A stretch of 40,427 bases of DNA from a virus, in the IMG/VR virus record IMGVR_UViG_3300004369_000043, positions 1 to 40,427 of that record. One strand, given 5' to 3'. A program made the position numbers and the translations under genes. The notes beneath the pieces were generated by a model, which was not told the origin of the DNA, made no database searches, and worked only from the letters and a program-made list of their open reading frames with translations. The first letter of the stretch is position 1. Each line of letters opens with the position of its first letter. This document shows, piece by piece, positions 11,524 through 20,289 of the stretch.

Positions 11524-11907
11524 ATGAAGAAGCTGAAGCGTGATCCCATAAAGTACATTCGTGACCGTGCTAAATCCAAGTACGAAAAAGGAACCGAATG
11601 TTTTATCTGTGGAGCGAAAACAGAGCTTGATTTTCACCACTTTTACTCTCTAAGCCCTTTACTTGCACAGTGGCTGAAGAAGAAGCAAGGGGAAAGACCG
11701 CAGCATTACACTGATGAATACATTGTAATTTGGCGAGACGAGTTTATTGAAGAAAACCAGGCAGAGCTTTATGAGCATACAGTTACACTTTGCCATAAGC
11801 ACCATCTAGAGCTTCATTCAATTTATGGAAGAAACCCAGGGCTTGGTACTGCAAAGAAGCAAGCGAACTGGGTACAGATTCAAAGAGACAAACATGGCAT
11901 GGTATGA
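11524..11907 (+). CDS. HNH endonuclease
   Basis: 127 aa with a zinc-ribbon HNH layout: ECFICG (C26, C29), FHH (H38, H39) and LCHKHH (C90, H93, H94). Such small HNH proteins beside the terminase take part in DNA packaging with TerL in several phages. A homing nuclease is possible but there is no split gene here. The leader is extremely short, six to eight bases. The 3' end overlaps the portal gene by 14 nt. Confidence 0.85.
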   Translation: MKKLKRDPIKYIRDRAKSKYEKGTECFICGAKTELDFHHFYSLSPLLAQWLKKKQGERPQHYTDEYIVIWRDEFIEENQAELYEHTVTLCHKHHLELHSIYGRNPGLGTAKKQANWVQIQRDKHGMV

Positions 11908-13099
11908 CAGACTTATCGGCAAGAAGCTAGAGGATACTGAGGAAAAGCTCAATCCTGCTCAGCCGTACTATGACCATAAAGTCGAGTCTTCTCGCGAGTT
12001 TACATTTCGCTACGAGCGCGCATACGAAGACATTGAAATTGTCAACCGTGGTGTAAACCTTATTGTAGACGATGCGTCTGAGATTCCCGTAAAGGTTGGG
12101 CCTCAGATTCCGAATATGATGAGTGTAGTGAAAGGCATCAAACGCTCTCGCGTTGAACTACTTCTGAATAAAGAGCCTAACCCTTTTCAGGATATTTCCA
12201 CGTTTCGTCGTAACCTAATTACTGACTTTATTTTAGATGGAAATATTTTTATTTATTTTGATGGTTTGCACCTGTATCATTTGCCTGCAAACAAAATGAT
12301 TATTCATGCAAGTGAAGATACTTATATTGAAAAGTTTACTTTTAATGAGCGTGTAAACTTCAAGCCTTCCGAAATTATTCATGTAAAAGATAACTCGTTT
12401 TACTCCATTTATCGTGGAACGAGCCGCCTCAAGCCTGCACTTCGTACAATGATTCTTATGCAGCGTATGCGCGATTTTCAGGATAATTTCTTTAAGAATG
12501 GTGCAGTACCGGGGCTCGTTCTGAAAAGCCCAAATACTCTTTCAGAAAAGATTAAAGAGCGAATGATCCAATCTTGGGTCGCTCGCTATCGCCCCGATGC
12601 GGGGGGTCGTCGTCCTCTTATTTTGGACGGTGGCGTAGAAATTGACCAAATCTCGAATGTAAACTTTCGTGAATTGGATTTTCAAGAAGCAATCGCAGAG
12701 AATGAAAAGATTATTTTGAAAGCACTTGGAGTGCCCCCGATTCTTCTTGATTCTGGAAACAATGCAAATATTCGTCCGAATATGCGTCTTTACTATCTGG
12801 AAACAATTCTTCCGATTGTACGCAAGATGAATTTTGCAATTGAAAGATTTTTTGGGTTTGAGCTTACAGAAGATGTTACTGACATTCCTGCGCTTCAGCC
12901 CGAACTTCGCGACCAGTCTCAGTATTACTCTGCACTTGTGAATACTGGTATTATTACTGCAAACGAAGCGCGTGAACATTTAGGGTTTGAGCCGGTAGCG
13001 GGGCATGATGAATTACGAGTTCCTGCGAATATTGCAGGGAGCGCTACAAACCCTGACCAAGGCGGCCGCCCCACAGAAGGAGATAACACAGATGGGTAG
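11894..13099 (+). CDS. Portal protein (HK97 family)
   Basis: 401 aa from the ATG at 11894. The pattern IVNRGVNLIVDDASEIPVKV, then LLNKEPNP and FRRNLITDFILDGNIFIYF, and the late GVPPILLD, is that of HK97-type portals, the dodecameric ring through which DNA passes. AAGAGA precedes the start. The longer in-frame start at 11825 lies inside the HNH gene and is rejected. Its stop overlaps the next gene by 8 nt. Confidence 0.92.
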   Translation: MAWYDRLIGKKLEDTEEKLNPAQPYYDHKVESSREFTFRYERAYEDIEIVNRGVNLIVDDASEIPVKVGPQIPNMMSVVKGIKRSRVELLLNKEPNPFQDISTFRRNLITDFILDGNIFIYFDGLHLYHLPANKMIIHASEDTYIEKFTFNERVNFKPSEIIHVKDNSFYSIYRGTSRLKPALRTMILMQRMRDFQDNFFKNGAVPGLVLKSPNTLSEKIKERMIQSWVARYRPDAGGRRPLILDGGVEIDQISNVNFRELDFQEAIAENEKIILKALGVPPILLDSGNNANIRPNMRLYYLETILPIVRKMNFAIERFFGFELTEDVTDIPALQPELRDQSQYYSALVNTGIITANEAREHLGFEPVAGHDELRVPANIAGSATNPDQGGRPTEGDNTDG

Positions 13100-13433
13100 T
13101 ATACGACAAAGGCATAAAGTTCTCGAAGCTGTCGTAATGACAATGATGGAGCAAGGAAAAGTTCTTTCTCGTCATGAGTATGAGCAGCTTGGGATGAATG
13201 TTCAGGTTCGAGCTGGTATTGTTATGAATCATTTTGGAAGCTGGTCTCGCCTGCTTCGCATTATTGAAAACACCATGCCAGAAGAGTGGGCACAGATGCA
13301 GCCGAAAGCTGCTCCTCCTGCGCCAAACCCCGCTCCCGCAGTGGAGAAGAAAGAGGTGCCTAAGCCGGCACCGAAGGCGGAGCCAAAACCTGCTCCCAAG
13401 CCTGCTGCACCAGCAGCAAAGTCGGAAGAGTAA
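13092..13433 (+). CDS. Small head-module protein with HTH-like repeat and Pro/Ala/Lys-rich tail, 113 aa
   Basis: Start at 13092 with AAGGAG nine bases upstream. The first 65 residues are helical and contain LSRHEYEQLG and FGSWSRLLRI, spaced like the small repeat found in homing-endonuclease-associated DNA-binding domains (Y---G ... FGSW). The rest is a low-complexity Pro/Ala/Lys tail (PKPAPKAEPKPAPK). A short DNA-binding protein carried in the head module is possible. No direct functional evidence. Confidence 0.7.
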   Translation: MGSIRQRHKVLEAVVMTMMEQGKVLSRHEYEQLGMNVQVRAGIVMNHFGSWSRLLRIIENTMPEEWAQMQPKAAPPAPNPAPAVEKKEVPKPAPKAEPKPAPKPAAPAAKSEE

Positions 13434-13434
13434 G

Positions 13435-15429
13435 ATGGAAAAGATTTTCAACCTTACTTCCACCTTTAAAGCCTTACAGGAAGACGAGGACGGATCTGTC
13501 CAAATCGCTGGAATGGCAAGCACAAAAGACTTTGATCGTGCTGGTGATTCCATTTCTCCGGAAGCCTGGACAAAGGGTGGACTAAACAATTTTGAAAAGA
13601 ATCCTATCATTCTTTTTAATCATGATTACAATAAGCCGATTGGCCGTGCAACTGGACTGAAAGTCACAGAGAACGGTCTTGAGATGAAGGCAAAGATTAG
13701 CAAGTCTGCTCCCGATTCTGTGGCGCAGTTAGTTAAAGAAGGTATCCTTGGTGCATTTTCCGTTGGTTTCAAAGTCAAGGATGCTGATTACATTAAAGAA
13801 ACTGACGGATTAATGATTAAGGATGCTGAGTTGTTTGAAGTATCGGTTGTTTCCGTACCTTGCAATCAAGCAGCTACTTTTTCTCTGGCGAAATCTTTCG
13901 ACTCCATGACGGAGTATGAAGAATTCAAGAAAACTTTCACCAATCGTGTAGATCTAGCCGGTCAGTCTCTGGCTAAGGATGAAGATTCATTAGTAGCTAG
14001 TGATACACCGGACGGAGCGAACACTGTCGCTCAAAAGGAGATCAAAATGTCGGAGCAAAAAACTCCCGAAATCGACTTGGAAGCTTTTGCTAAGAAGGTG
14101 GCAGAGGAAACTGCTGCTAAAATTGCAATGAAGCAGGCCGAGACGAAGGCAGCCGAAGAGAAGGCAGCCGCAGAAGCCGCTAAGAAGGCGCAGGCAGAAG
14201 CCGAAGCCAAGGCACAACAAGAAGCCGAAGTGAAGCAAGCAGTTGTGACGGGCGTTGAGTCCGGCACCGAGAAGCTTCTCGCAGAAATGCAAGAGAAGAT
14301 GACTGCTCGCGATGCAGACATGGAAAAGATTCTTAACGAGTACAAGCAGCAGCTCGAAGAGAAGACCGAGGAAATCACGAAGATCCGTGATTCCAAGCGT
14401 GTGTTTGCCGATCGTGCTGAGAAGTCCGACATCAGCAAGTGGGGCAAAGATTTTGTCACCGCTCATATGCTCGGTGTGATGACCAACAAAGGTTGGAATA
14501 CTCGTTTTGCTCAAGACCTTCAGCAGAAGGCTGGGATCGACTATACCTCCAACGCAGCAGACATTGATCAGGAAGTTTCTAACCTGATCGAAAAAGAAAT
14601 TATGCGTGAGCTTCGCGTTGCACGTCTTTTCCGCGAAATCCCCGTAAATGGTGCAGCTACTGTGCTCCCCATTCAGGTGGACGCAGCTCCTGCTTCCTGG
14701 GCTACCAATGCAACCTCTGGTAACCTCGAGAATCGTGGTGCTTCTAACAACACCTATCAGCCCAAGCAAGTGATTCTGAACGCTTATCGTCTGATTTCTT
14801 CGACCTTCATGGACAACGAAGTTGACGAGCAAGTGCTTGTGAACCTGATGCCGATGCTGGTCGAGTCCGTTGCTCGTGCCCATGGCCGTGCAGTGGAAGC
14901 CGCTATCCTCAATGGTAACGGTGCTTCCATCACAGGTCTCGACGGGTATGCAGCTGCTTATGATCCTGGTACATTCTCTCTGGCTGCTGGCACGCGCCTG
15001 ACAGCAGCAATGCTTCTCGGCGCTCGCGAAGCAATGGGTAAGTATGGTCTGAGCCCTGCTGAAATGACTTACGTTGTAAGCCAGAACAGCTATTTCGACC
15101 TGCTGAACGATGCAAACTTCCAGACTCTGGATGAAGTTGGTTCCGATCTCGCAGCTCGTGTGACGGGTACCATTGGTGCAGTGTTTGGTACCCCCGTTGT
15201 TGTTTCCGAGGAGTTCCCCGCAGAATCCGCTGGTGCTCCCGCAGCTTTCGCAGTCTACAACCGCAACTATGTGATTCCGCGTCTGCGTGGTGTCTCCGTT
15301 GAGCAAGACTACGAAGTGATGAATCAGCGTCGCGTGATCGTTGCTACTCAGTCTCTTGGCTTTGAAGAAATTCTGGCTGGTGACGGTGCAGGCAACGAGC
15401 CCGCAATCAAGATCGATCACGAGGCATAA
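13435..15429 (+). CDS. Prohead protease fused to scaffold and major capsid protein
   Basis: A 664-aa polyprotein. Residues 1-160 are an HK97-type prohead protease: H63 in LFNHDYNKPIG, S109 in LGAFSVGF and an acidic residue near VSVVSVP. About 205-325 is a long Ala/Glu/Lys coiled coil like a scaffold/delta domain. About 330-664 is an HK97-fold capsid protein. GGAAGAG precedes the ATG at 13435. An in-frame internal start (14047, AAGGAG) would yield scaffold plus capsid alone. Maturation presumably removes protease and scaffold. A terminator follows. Confidence 0.92.
   Translation: MEKIFNLTSTFKALQEDEDGSVQIAGMASTKDFDRAGDSISPEAWTKGGLNNFEKNPIILFNHDYNKPIGRATGLKVTENGLEMKAKISKSAPDSVAQLVKEGILGAFSVGFKVKDADYIKETDGLMIKDAELFEVSVVSVPCNQAATFSLAKSFDSMTEYEEFKKTFTNRVDLAGQSLAKDEDSLVASDTPDGANTVAQKEIKMSEQKTPEIDLEAFAKKVAEETAAKIAMKQAETKAAEEKAAAEAAKKAQAEAEAKAQQEAEVKQAVVTGVESGTEKLLAEMQEKMTARDADMEKILNEYKQQLEEKTEEITKIRDSKRVFADRAEKSDISKWGKDFVTAHMLGVMTNKGWNTRFAQDLQQKAGIDYTSNAADIDQEVSNLIEKEIMRELRVARLFREIPVNGAATVLPIQVDAAPASWATNATSGNLENRGASNNTYQPKQVILNAYRLISSTFMDNEVDEQVLVNLMPMLVESVARAHGRAVEAAILNGNGASITGLDGYAAAYDPGTFSLAAGTRLTAAMLLGAREAMGKYGLSPAEMTYVVSQNSYFDLLNDANFQTLDEVGSDLAARVTGTIGAVFGTPVVVSEEFPAESAGAPAAFAVYNRNYVIPRLRGVSVEQDYEVMNQRRVIVATQSLGFEEILAGDGAGNEPAIKIDHEA
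14035..14049 (+). promoter_or_regulatory. Internal ribosome-binding site and in-frame start inside the capsid polyprotein gene
   Basis: AAGGAG (14035-14040) is six bases before ATG 14047, codon 205 of the polyprotein. Initiation here would make scaffold plus capsid without protease, giving more capsid than protease. It is the best ribosome-binding site in the gene. Confidence 0.75.
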
Positions 15430-15444
15430 GCCTCATCCCTATAG

Positions 15445-15474
15445 CCAGGGGGACTTCGGTCCCCCAGGTTTTTA
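15445..15474 (+). terminator. Intrinsic terminator after the capsid gene
   Basis: GGGGGAC-TTCG-GTCCCCC, a 7-bp stem with a UUCG tetraloop, then AGG and TTTTT. It follows the capsid gene stop by 18 bases, so capsid mRNA can be made in excess of the downstream genes. Confidence 0.95.
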
Positions 15475-15487
15475 CTAGTTGACTTTT

Positions 15488-16078
15488 ATGGCAAATTTAG
15501 TTACACTCGAAGAATATAAAGACGCTGAGGGCATTAGCAATCCCAAAGAGGATTTGCGTATTAATGCTCTCATTCCATCTGTAAGTCAGCTAGTAAAAAC
15601 CTATTGTGGCAATAGTATTATTGATTACTATTCTACTAATAAGACAGAAACTTTTAATATTGACTGGAATACACACATTATTCAGTTGACAGAAAGTCCT
15701 GTAAATACAATTGTAAGTGTTGAAGAGCGAGCTTCCTATCAAGATTCTTACGTGACTCTCACAGAAGCAAACTATGATTATTATTTTGATTCTACTACTG
15801 ATAGTATTCTTCGGACTAACTCTTCTGGTGGGTATAACTCTTGGCGTAAGGGAGTTGCTGCCGCCCGAGTAGTTTATACTGCCGGATATGCTTCTACTCC
15901 TGAAGATTTGAAACTTGCAGTTTTTGATTTAATTACTTATTATCTGAAAGATGAATACAAAGAGCGTCGCACTCTTGGCGGTGCTAGTATTCAGAACCAG
16001 ACTAGCACAACTCAACGTGATAATGTGGCATTTCCTGATCACATTAAGAGGGTACTTGACCTGTATAAGAATTTCTAA
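15488..16078 (+). CDS. Head-tail connector (head completion) protein
   Basis: 196 aa from ATG 15488. The pattern (N-terminal acidic LEEYKDAEGI, ALIPSVSQLVKTYCG, TAGYASTPEDLKLAVFDLITY) is that of HK97 gp6-like connectors, which form the ring between portal and tail. Position directly after the capsid gene agrees. There is no Shine-Dalgarno before the ATG, and the gene lies just after the terminator, so it may depend on readthrough. The TTG three codons upstream is a less likely start. Confidence 0.8.
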   Translation: MANLVTLEEYKDAEGISNPKEDLRINALIPSVSQLVKTYCGNSIIDYYSTNKTETFNIDWNTHIIQLTESPVNTIVSVEERASYQDSYVTLTEANYDYYFDSTTDSILRTNSSGGYNSWRKGVAAARVVYTAGYASTPEDLKLAVFDLITYYLKDEYKERRTLGGASIQNQTSTTQRDNVAFPDHIKRVLDLYKNF

Positions 16079-17427
16079 TGAGCCTAAGCGATCAAAAAAG
16101 ATTTTTAAGAAAGTTTGACGAAGAGCTTAGGAAATCAAGTAAGGCTTATAGAAAAGCAAAAGCAGATCAGCAGCATCATAGTTTTACAGTATCCAAGACA
16201 GCAATTATTCGAGGTATTACAGATACTATTCGTAGAGGGCTGGCCGGAAACAAAAACGCAGAGAAAATTATCTCAAAAATTCTATCAGATCTTTATAAAG
16301 ATATTGAAGGGGCTATTGATAGTATTGCGCAGAATGTTGCCAATAAAATAGAAGATGACAGCGTAGTTGTAGGAAAAGTTGTAGCGTATGATAAAGGTAA
16401 TCGTTTTGTAGCTTGGTTTGCTGCAACTCGACAAGAATCCGGAAAATTCAGAAGCGTTTACAGACAAGTATACAGAAGCTATGATAAAATTCTAGATAAT
16501 CTTGCTAAGCGAATATCTGAAGTAAGCAAAGAAGTTGCTGGTGTTTCTTTTGGCGAACAAGCCAAAAACTATTTTAACCTAGAGCATGGAAAATTTAAAG
16601 GCGTTGCAGAATCCTTTGCGAAAGATGCAATGGTAGAAGCCCTTTTAGAAACTACATCAATTGGTGAAGCCGACGTATTAGAGTGGCTACGAAGAAGCGG
16701 AATAGACATACGAATTATAAGAAACACCAAAACAGATCTAATGGAAGTTTTTATTGGATCTAAATTTGCAAACCTGGAAGAAGGCGACTTATCCAAAGAT
16801 AGGCTAAAACAGTTAAAAGAAATAGCTGCGGATGCTAGAGCCGTTGTTGAAAGTACAGGAGCAGAAATTCTTGGCCTTCCTGGCTCTCCTAGTTTTATTG
16901 ATATTAAAAGAAAAAAGCTACTAAAAAAGGTAGCAAAAGAATTTGAGTCAATTAAAAACGTACAGGTAAAGATAGGCGAAAAATTAGACGTCAAAGGACA
17001 AAAAACTTCTGTAGAGTCAAAGTCTAAGCAAAGAAAGACTAAGAAAGCAGCAGCAGGGTTTACAAAAGGCAAAGGGGGCACGGCACCCACTCGCCGAGTA
17101 AAAAAGGGTGTTGCTTCTTCGCCTCTACAACTAATTGCGATTATTAACAGTAAGCTTCCGAAGACAGTTGCAGAGAATATGCAGTATCCTCGACTACAGT
17201 ACCGAACTGGAAGATTTGCAAGCTCTGTGCGTGTTACAGATGTTAATATAACTGCTCAAGGTTTTCCAAGCATCGGTTATACTTATCAAAAGTTCCCTTA
17301 TCAGACTTTTGAACCAGGCTACGCGCAAGGCAGTGTAGAGCGAGATCCTCGTCGATTAATTGATATATCTATCCGGCAAATAGCAGCCGAACTTGCATTA
17401 GGAAGGTTTTACACTCGGAGAGTATAA
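16078..17427 (+). CDS. Putative neck / head-tail joining protein, 449 aa
   Basis: A TAATG overlap joins it to the connector gene and another joins it to the next. The long N-terminal part is charged and helical; about residues 305-340 are a Lys-rich linker (VESKSKQRKTKKAAAG). The C-terminal part (RYQ-type start, GYTYQKFPYQTFEPGYAQG, RDPRRLIDISIRQIAAELA) resembles C-terminal regions of neck and minor head proteins in aquatic phages. Larger than the usual joining protein (about 120-200 aa), so an extra domain is fused. Assignment rests mainly on position. Confidence 0.55.
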   Translation: MSLSDQKRFLRKFDEELRKSSKAYRKAKADQQHHSFTVSKTAIIRGITDTIRRGLAGNKNAEKIISKILSDLYKDIEGAIDSIAQNVANKIEDDSVVVGKVVAYDKGNRFVAWFAATRQESGKFRSVYRQVYRSYDKILDNLAKRISEVSKEVAGVSFGEQAKNYFNLEHGKFKGVAESFAKDAMVEALLETTSIGEADVLEWLRRSGIDIRIIRNTKTDLMEVFIGSKFANLEEGDLSKDRLKQLKEIAADARAVVESTGAEILGLPGSPSFIDIKRKKLLKKVAKEFESIKNVQVKIGEKLDVKGQKTSVESKSKQRKTKKAAAGFTKGKGGTAPTRRVKKGVASSPLQLIAIINSKLPKTVAENMQYPRLQYRTGRFASSVRVTDVNITAQGFPSIGYTYQKFPYQTFEPGYAQGSVERDPRRLIDISIRQIAAELALGRFYTRRV

Positions 17428-17879
17428 TGGCAGCAAGAGATTACACATCAAGACGCCTGAACATTGTAAATGCTCTCGTTGATAAGCTCAAAACAATTAA
17501 TGGTTCTGGGCAGTTTTTAACAGATGTAAATGAAAATGTTCATCCTCGACTAAAATTTTGGGATGAGGTAGAAGAGTTCCCTGCACTGCATCTTAACGCG
17601 GGGTCAGAAACTCGAGAATACCAAGGCGGTGGATATAAAGACCGATTCTTATCCGTTACTATTCGCTGCTATGTAAACGAAGAAGATGCACAGGCAGCAT
17701 TAAATGCTCTTATGGAAGATGTTGAGACGGTTCTCGAAGAGAATTCTCAAATAGAGTATAGAGATGCACAGAACCGCACATTTAATGTGCAACAAATTTC
17801 TATCGTCAGTATTGATACAGACGAAGGAGTTTTGGAACCTCTTGGAGTGGGAGAAATCCTCATAGAGGTTCGATACTAG
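17427..17879 (+). CDS. Tail terminator / tail completion protein
   Basis: 150 aa, coupled to the neck gene by TAATG. The pattern IVNALVDKLKTINGSG, then PRLKFWDEVEEFPALHL and SVTIRCYV, is typical of gpU-like tail terminators, which cap the tube and fix tail length. Its place before the tail tube is standard for siphoviruses. Confidence 0.8.
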   Translation: MAARDYTSRRLNIVNALVDKLKTINGSGQFLTDVNENVHPRLKFWDEVEEFPALHLNAGSETREYQGGGYKDRFLSVTIRCYVNEEDAQAALNALMEDVETVLEENSQIEYRDAQNRTFNVQQISIVSIDTDEGVLEPLGVGEILIEVRY

Positions 17880-17940
17880 AAAATACTGGCACGAACAAAA
17901 GTTCACGTCCAAGTCTTTTCAAGATACATAGGAGAAAACT

Positions 17941-19212
17941 ATGGCTCAACAATTGTATTTTAGCCGCGACTCAAAGATGTACATCGAGTTCGATGGCTAT
18001 GTCTGGGAAGTGCCTGTGCTTGATGGTTTCAGCTTTGCTCAGGCTACTAACAGCTCCGAAATTACTCTAAATGAGATGGAAAGCTCCGCTGGTGTTAGCC
18101 GTCGTGGACGTCGTGCATTTAACGATTCTCTTGCCCCTGGCGAGTGGTCGTTCTCTACTTATGTTCGTCCTTTCACCTCTGCTGGTAGCGGCTCCGGTGC
18201 GGCCGACTCCGCGGCAGAAGTTCACGCTGTAGAGGAAGTTCTTTGGGCACTTATGGCAGGCGCTCGTAACTATGCTTCGTCTGCTTTTGATGACGGCAGC
18301 AGCAATGCTGTGTATACGCCTTCAGGCTCAAATGCTGTTTTGAATTTCGACTACTCGAACAAGTCCACTCTTGGTACCTTTAACATCTACTTTGTGCTTG
18401 GTGAAGCCAATCGTAAGGTAATGAAGCTCCGTGACGCAGTTGTGAATGAAGCCTCCATCGACTTTGATATTGATGGTATTGCTATGATTAACTGGTCTGG
18501 CTTCTCTGCTGAAGTTATTGACTTTACAGGAAGCACAATTGAAGACACGGTTCAGCCCACTGATGGTGACACGACAAACGACAGCTCAGCAATTGCAGTT
18601 GGCGATGTATGGCTTGACTCGAATGATGGATATCGTCTCTATGTTCTCACAAACGTGGGCTCAAGCACAGAGGCTTCTACTACACCTATCTACGAAGCAA
18701 TTACCAGTACCTCTAACTTTATTCGTAACCGTCTTACGATTCTGACCGTTGTTCCCACAACTCAGGATCCTGATTCCGACAGTATCAACGAGCTGGAAGC
18801 TAGCTATAACCTTACTCTTACCGGTGGTAATATTACTGTAAGCAATAACATTACTTACATTACTCCGGAAGAGCTCGGGATTGTGAACGTGCCTATTGGT
18901 CATGTTACTGGTACGCGTTCGGTTTCTGGCAGCTTTACTTGTTATCTCACAGAGGATACCTCCACAACGAATGCTTCTGCTGACTTCTTTGAAGATCTGC
19001 GTGCAATCACAAACGTTGTTACCAACTCTTTTGCTCTTACGTTTAAGATTGGTGGTGCTTCTGGTACGGGCCTTGAACTTGCTTGCGCTACGGCTCACGT
19101 TGAGATTCCGACGCACTCAATTGAGGACGTTATTTCTCTGGAAACAAACTTCCAGGCACTTCCTTCTACAATCGCTGAAACAGACGAATTGGTTCTTACC
19201 TACCGTCCGTAA
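17941..19212 (+). CDS. Major tail tube protein
   Basis: 423 aa. TAGGAGAAAACT precedes the ATG, a strong ribosome-binding site, and a terminator follows, as expected for an abundant structural protein. Beta-rich (LYFSRDSKMYIEFDGYVWEV, GEWSFSTYVRP, GTRSVSGSFTCYL), with features of tube proteins that form stacked hexameric rings. The protein is longer than most tube proteins (150-250 aa), so a surface Ig-like or decoration domain is probably inserted in the middle. Confidence 0.82.
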   Translation: MAQQLYFSRDSKMYIEFDGYVWEVPVLDGFSFAQATNSSEITLNEMESSAGVSRRGRRAFNDSLAPGEWSFSTYVRPFTSAGSGSGAADSAAEVHAVEEVLWALMAGARNYASSAFDDGSSNAVYTPSGSNAVLNFDYSNKSTLGTFNIYFVLGEANRKVMKLRDAVVNEASIDFDIDGIAMINWSGFSAEVIDFTGSTIEDTVQPTDGDTTNDSSAIAVGDVWLDSNDGYRLYVLTNVGSSTEASTTPIYEAITSTSNFIRNRLTILTVVPTTQDPDSDSINELEASYNLTLTGGNITVSNNITYITPEELGIVNVPIGHVTGTRSVSGSFTCYLTEDTSTTNASADFFEDLRAITNVVTNSFALTFKIGGASGTGLELACATAHVEIPTHSIEDVISLETNFQALPSTIAETDELVLTYRP

Positions 19213-19227
19213 CAAGGAATGTACCAT

Positions 19228-19253
19228 AAAAAGGGGCTTCGGCCCCTTTTTTC
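19228..19253 (+). terminator. Intrinsic terminator after the tail tube gene
   Basis: AAAAAGGGGC-TTCG-GCCCCTTTTTT, a UUCG-capped hairpin with a T tract. On the minus strand it would also work. It separates the first tail tube gene from a second promoter and tube-like gene. Confidence 0.95.
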
Positions 19254-19275
19254 TTATACATGAAAAAAATAAATC

Positions 19276-19304
19276 TTGACAATTTTCCTCATGTCAATTA
19301 TACT
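19276..19304 (+). promoter_or_regulatory. Consensus promoter of the second tail operon
   Basis: TTGACA (19276-19281), 17 bp, TATACT (19299-19304), just after the terminator. Downstream lies an 8-codon open frame (ATG 19313, MNVEPPFN) before the gene at 19356, so the leader is about 45 nt. Confidence 0.85.
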
Positions 19305-19355
19305 ATATGGAAATGAATGTTGAACCTCCGTTTAACTAAATAAACCCTGACCACT

Positions 19356-20276
19356 ATGCCTAGTTATAATTTTTTAAAAGAAGCAAAACTTTACATAGTG
19401 TACGGGGGAAACCAGTACAATATTGATGCGTCTAGCATTTCATTTAGTCAAACATTTACGGAAGATAGCTATCCAGTAAAAACATTGCATACGCAATCGA
19501 ATATGTTTGAAGGTAGTGTCATTAATCGTGCAAATGCTGCTAACTTCTCCTTTTCGTTTCCGATGCTACGAGAGAGTGATTTTTCTATCATGTTTGACCT
19601 CTTGGTTGATTATGATGCCTCTGGTGCAAATATTCAATCATTTGATGCCTACATTTCGACAGAGCAAGATGTTTTTCGACTGCAAACTTGTGTTATAACA
19701 AATGGGAGTTTCCTAATTGAGAAATTACGACCCCTGAGTATGACAGTTTCAGGAGAAGCATCAAAGCTATCGAAGGTAGGAGAAAAGTCTAGCTATACTA
19801 TTCCAGGAGTTGTTCAGTCACGTTCTGCAACTCGTACCTACAATCAGTTACTGGATTTAGATATTACGCTAGACGGCTCAAACCTCGATCATATTACTCA
19901 AGTAGCTGTAGAGTTACAAAACGAAATCACTTGGACGCCTTACGCAACTGTGAATGATGCCGTTAATGTAACCTCTGCGAGTAATTCGATGTTTCCCTCT
20001 AGCTACACTCTTGAAAAAAGAATACTTGCGGGGTCTATACAACAGTATGTTACCGATGAAAGCGGTAGCAACGTATTGACCTGGGATACGAATGTCTCTC
20101 TCCGTATTAAAGCAGGGCAAACTGCCGGCACCTTTTACGGAATTGACTTAAATATGCCAAGTTGTAGTTTTACGAATCGAGTAGCTCCTTCCGGAGTATT
20201 TGTTCAAAACTATGACTGGCGTATGCTTTCAAATCCCACAGACCTTGGAAGTATTTTTACTTACACAACCCTTTAG
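19356..20276 (+). CDS. Second tail tube-like protein, 306 aa
   Basis: Beta-rich, with a fold pattern like the first tube protein (YNFLKEAKLYIVYGGNQYNI, SFSFPMLRESDFSIMFDLL) but no close sequence match to it. Position between tail tube and chaperone genes fits a tube paralogue, a minor tube protein or a tail-associated decoration protein. No good Shine-Dalgarno lies before the ATG. It is driven by its own promoter at 19276. Confidence 0.65.
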   Translation: MPSYNFLKEAKLYIVYGGNQYNIDASSISFSQTFTEDSYPVKTLHTQSNMFEGSVINRANAANFSFSFPMLRESDFSIMFDLLVDYDASGANIQSFDAYISTEQDVFRLQTCVITNGSFLIEKLRPLSMTVSGEASKLSKVGEKSSYTIPGVVQSRSATRTYNQLLDLDITLDGSNLDHITQVAVELQNEITWTPYATVNDAVNVTSASNSMFPSSYTLEKRILAGSIQQYVTDESGSNVLTWDTNVSLRIKAGQTAGTFYGIDLNMPSCSFTNRVAPSGVFVQNYDWRMLSNPTDLGSIFTYTTL

Positions 20277-20289
20277 GAGCTTTTAAAGC

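Noticed and set aside
13234-13434. Upstream extension of the capsid polyprotein frame
   Set aside because: The first 67 codons overlap the preceding gene and lack an initiation site; the start at 13435 has a good ribosome-binding site.
13990-15420. Antisense frame of 476 codons opposite the capsid gene
   Set aside because: It lies entirely opposite a clear capsid gene, lacks recognisable domains and reflects codon bias on the other strand.
15479-15507. Possible promoter TTGACT ... TACACT after the capsid terminator
   Set aside because: The -10 match is weak and transcription would begin inside the connector gene, after its start codon.
17905-17933. Possible promoter before the tail tube gene (TTCACG ... 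TACATA)
   Set aside because: Both boxes match poorly; the gene is well served by readthrough and a strong ribosome-binding site.
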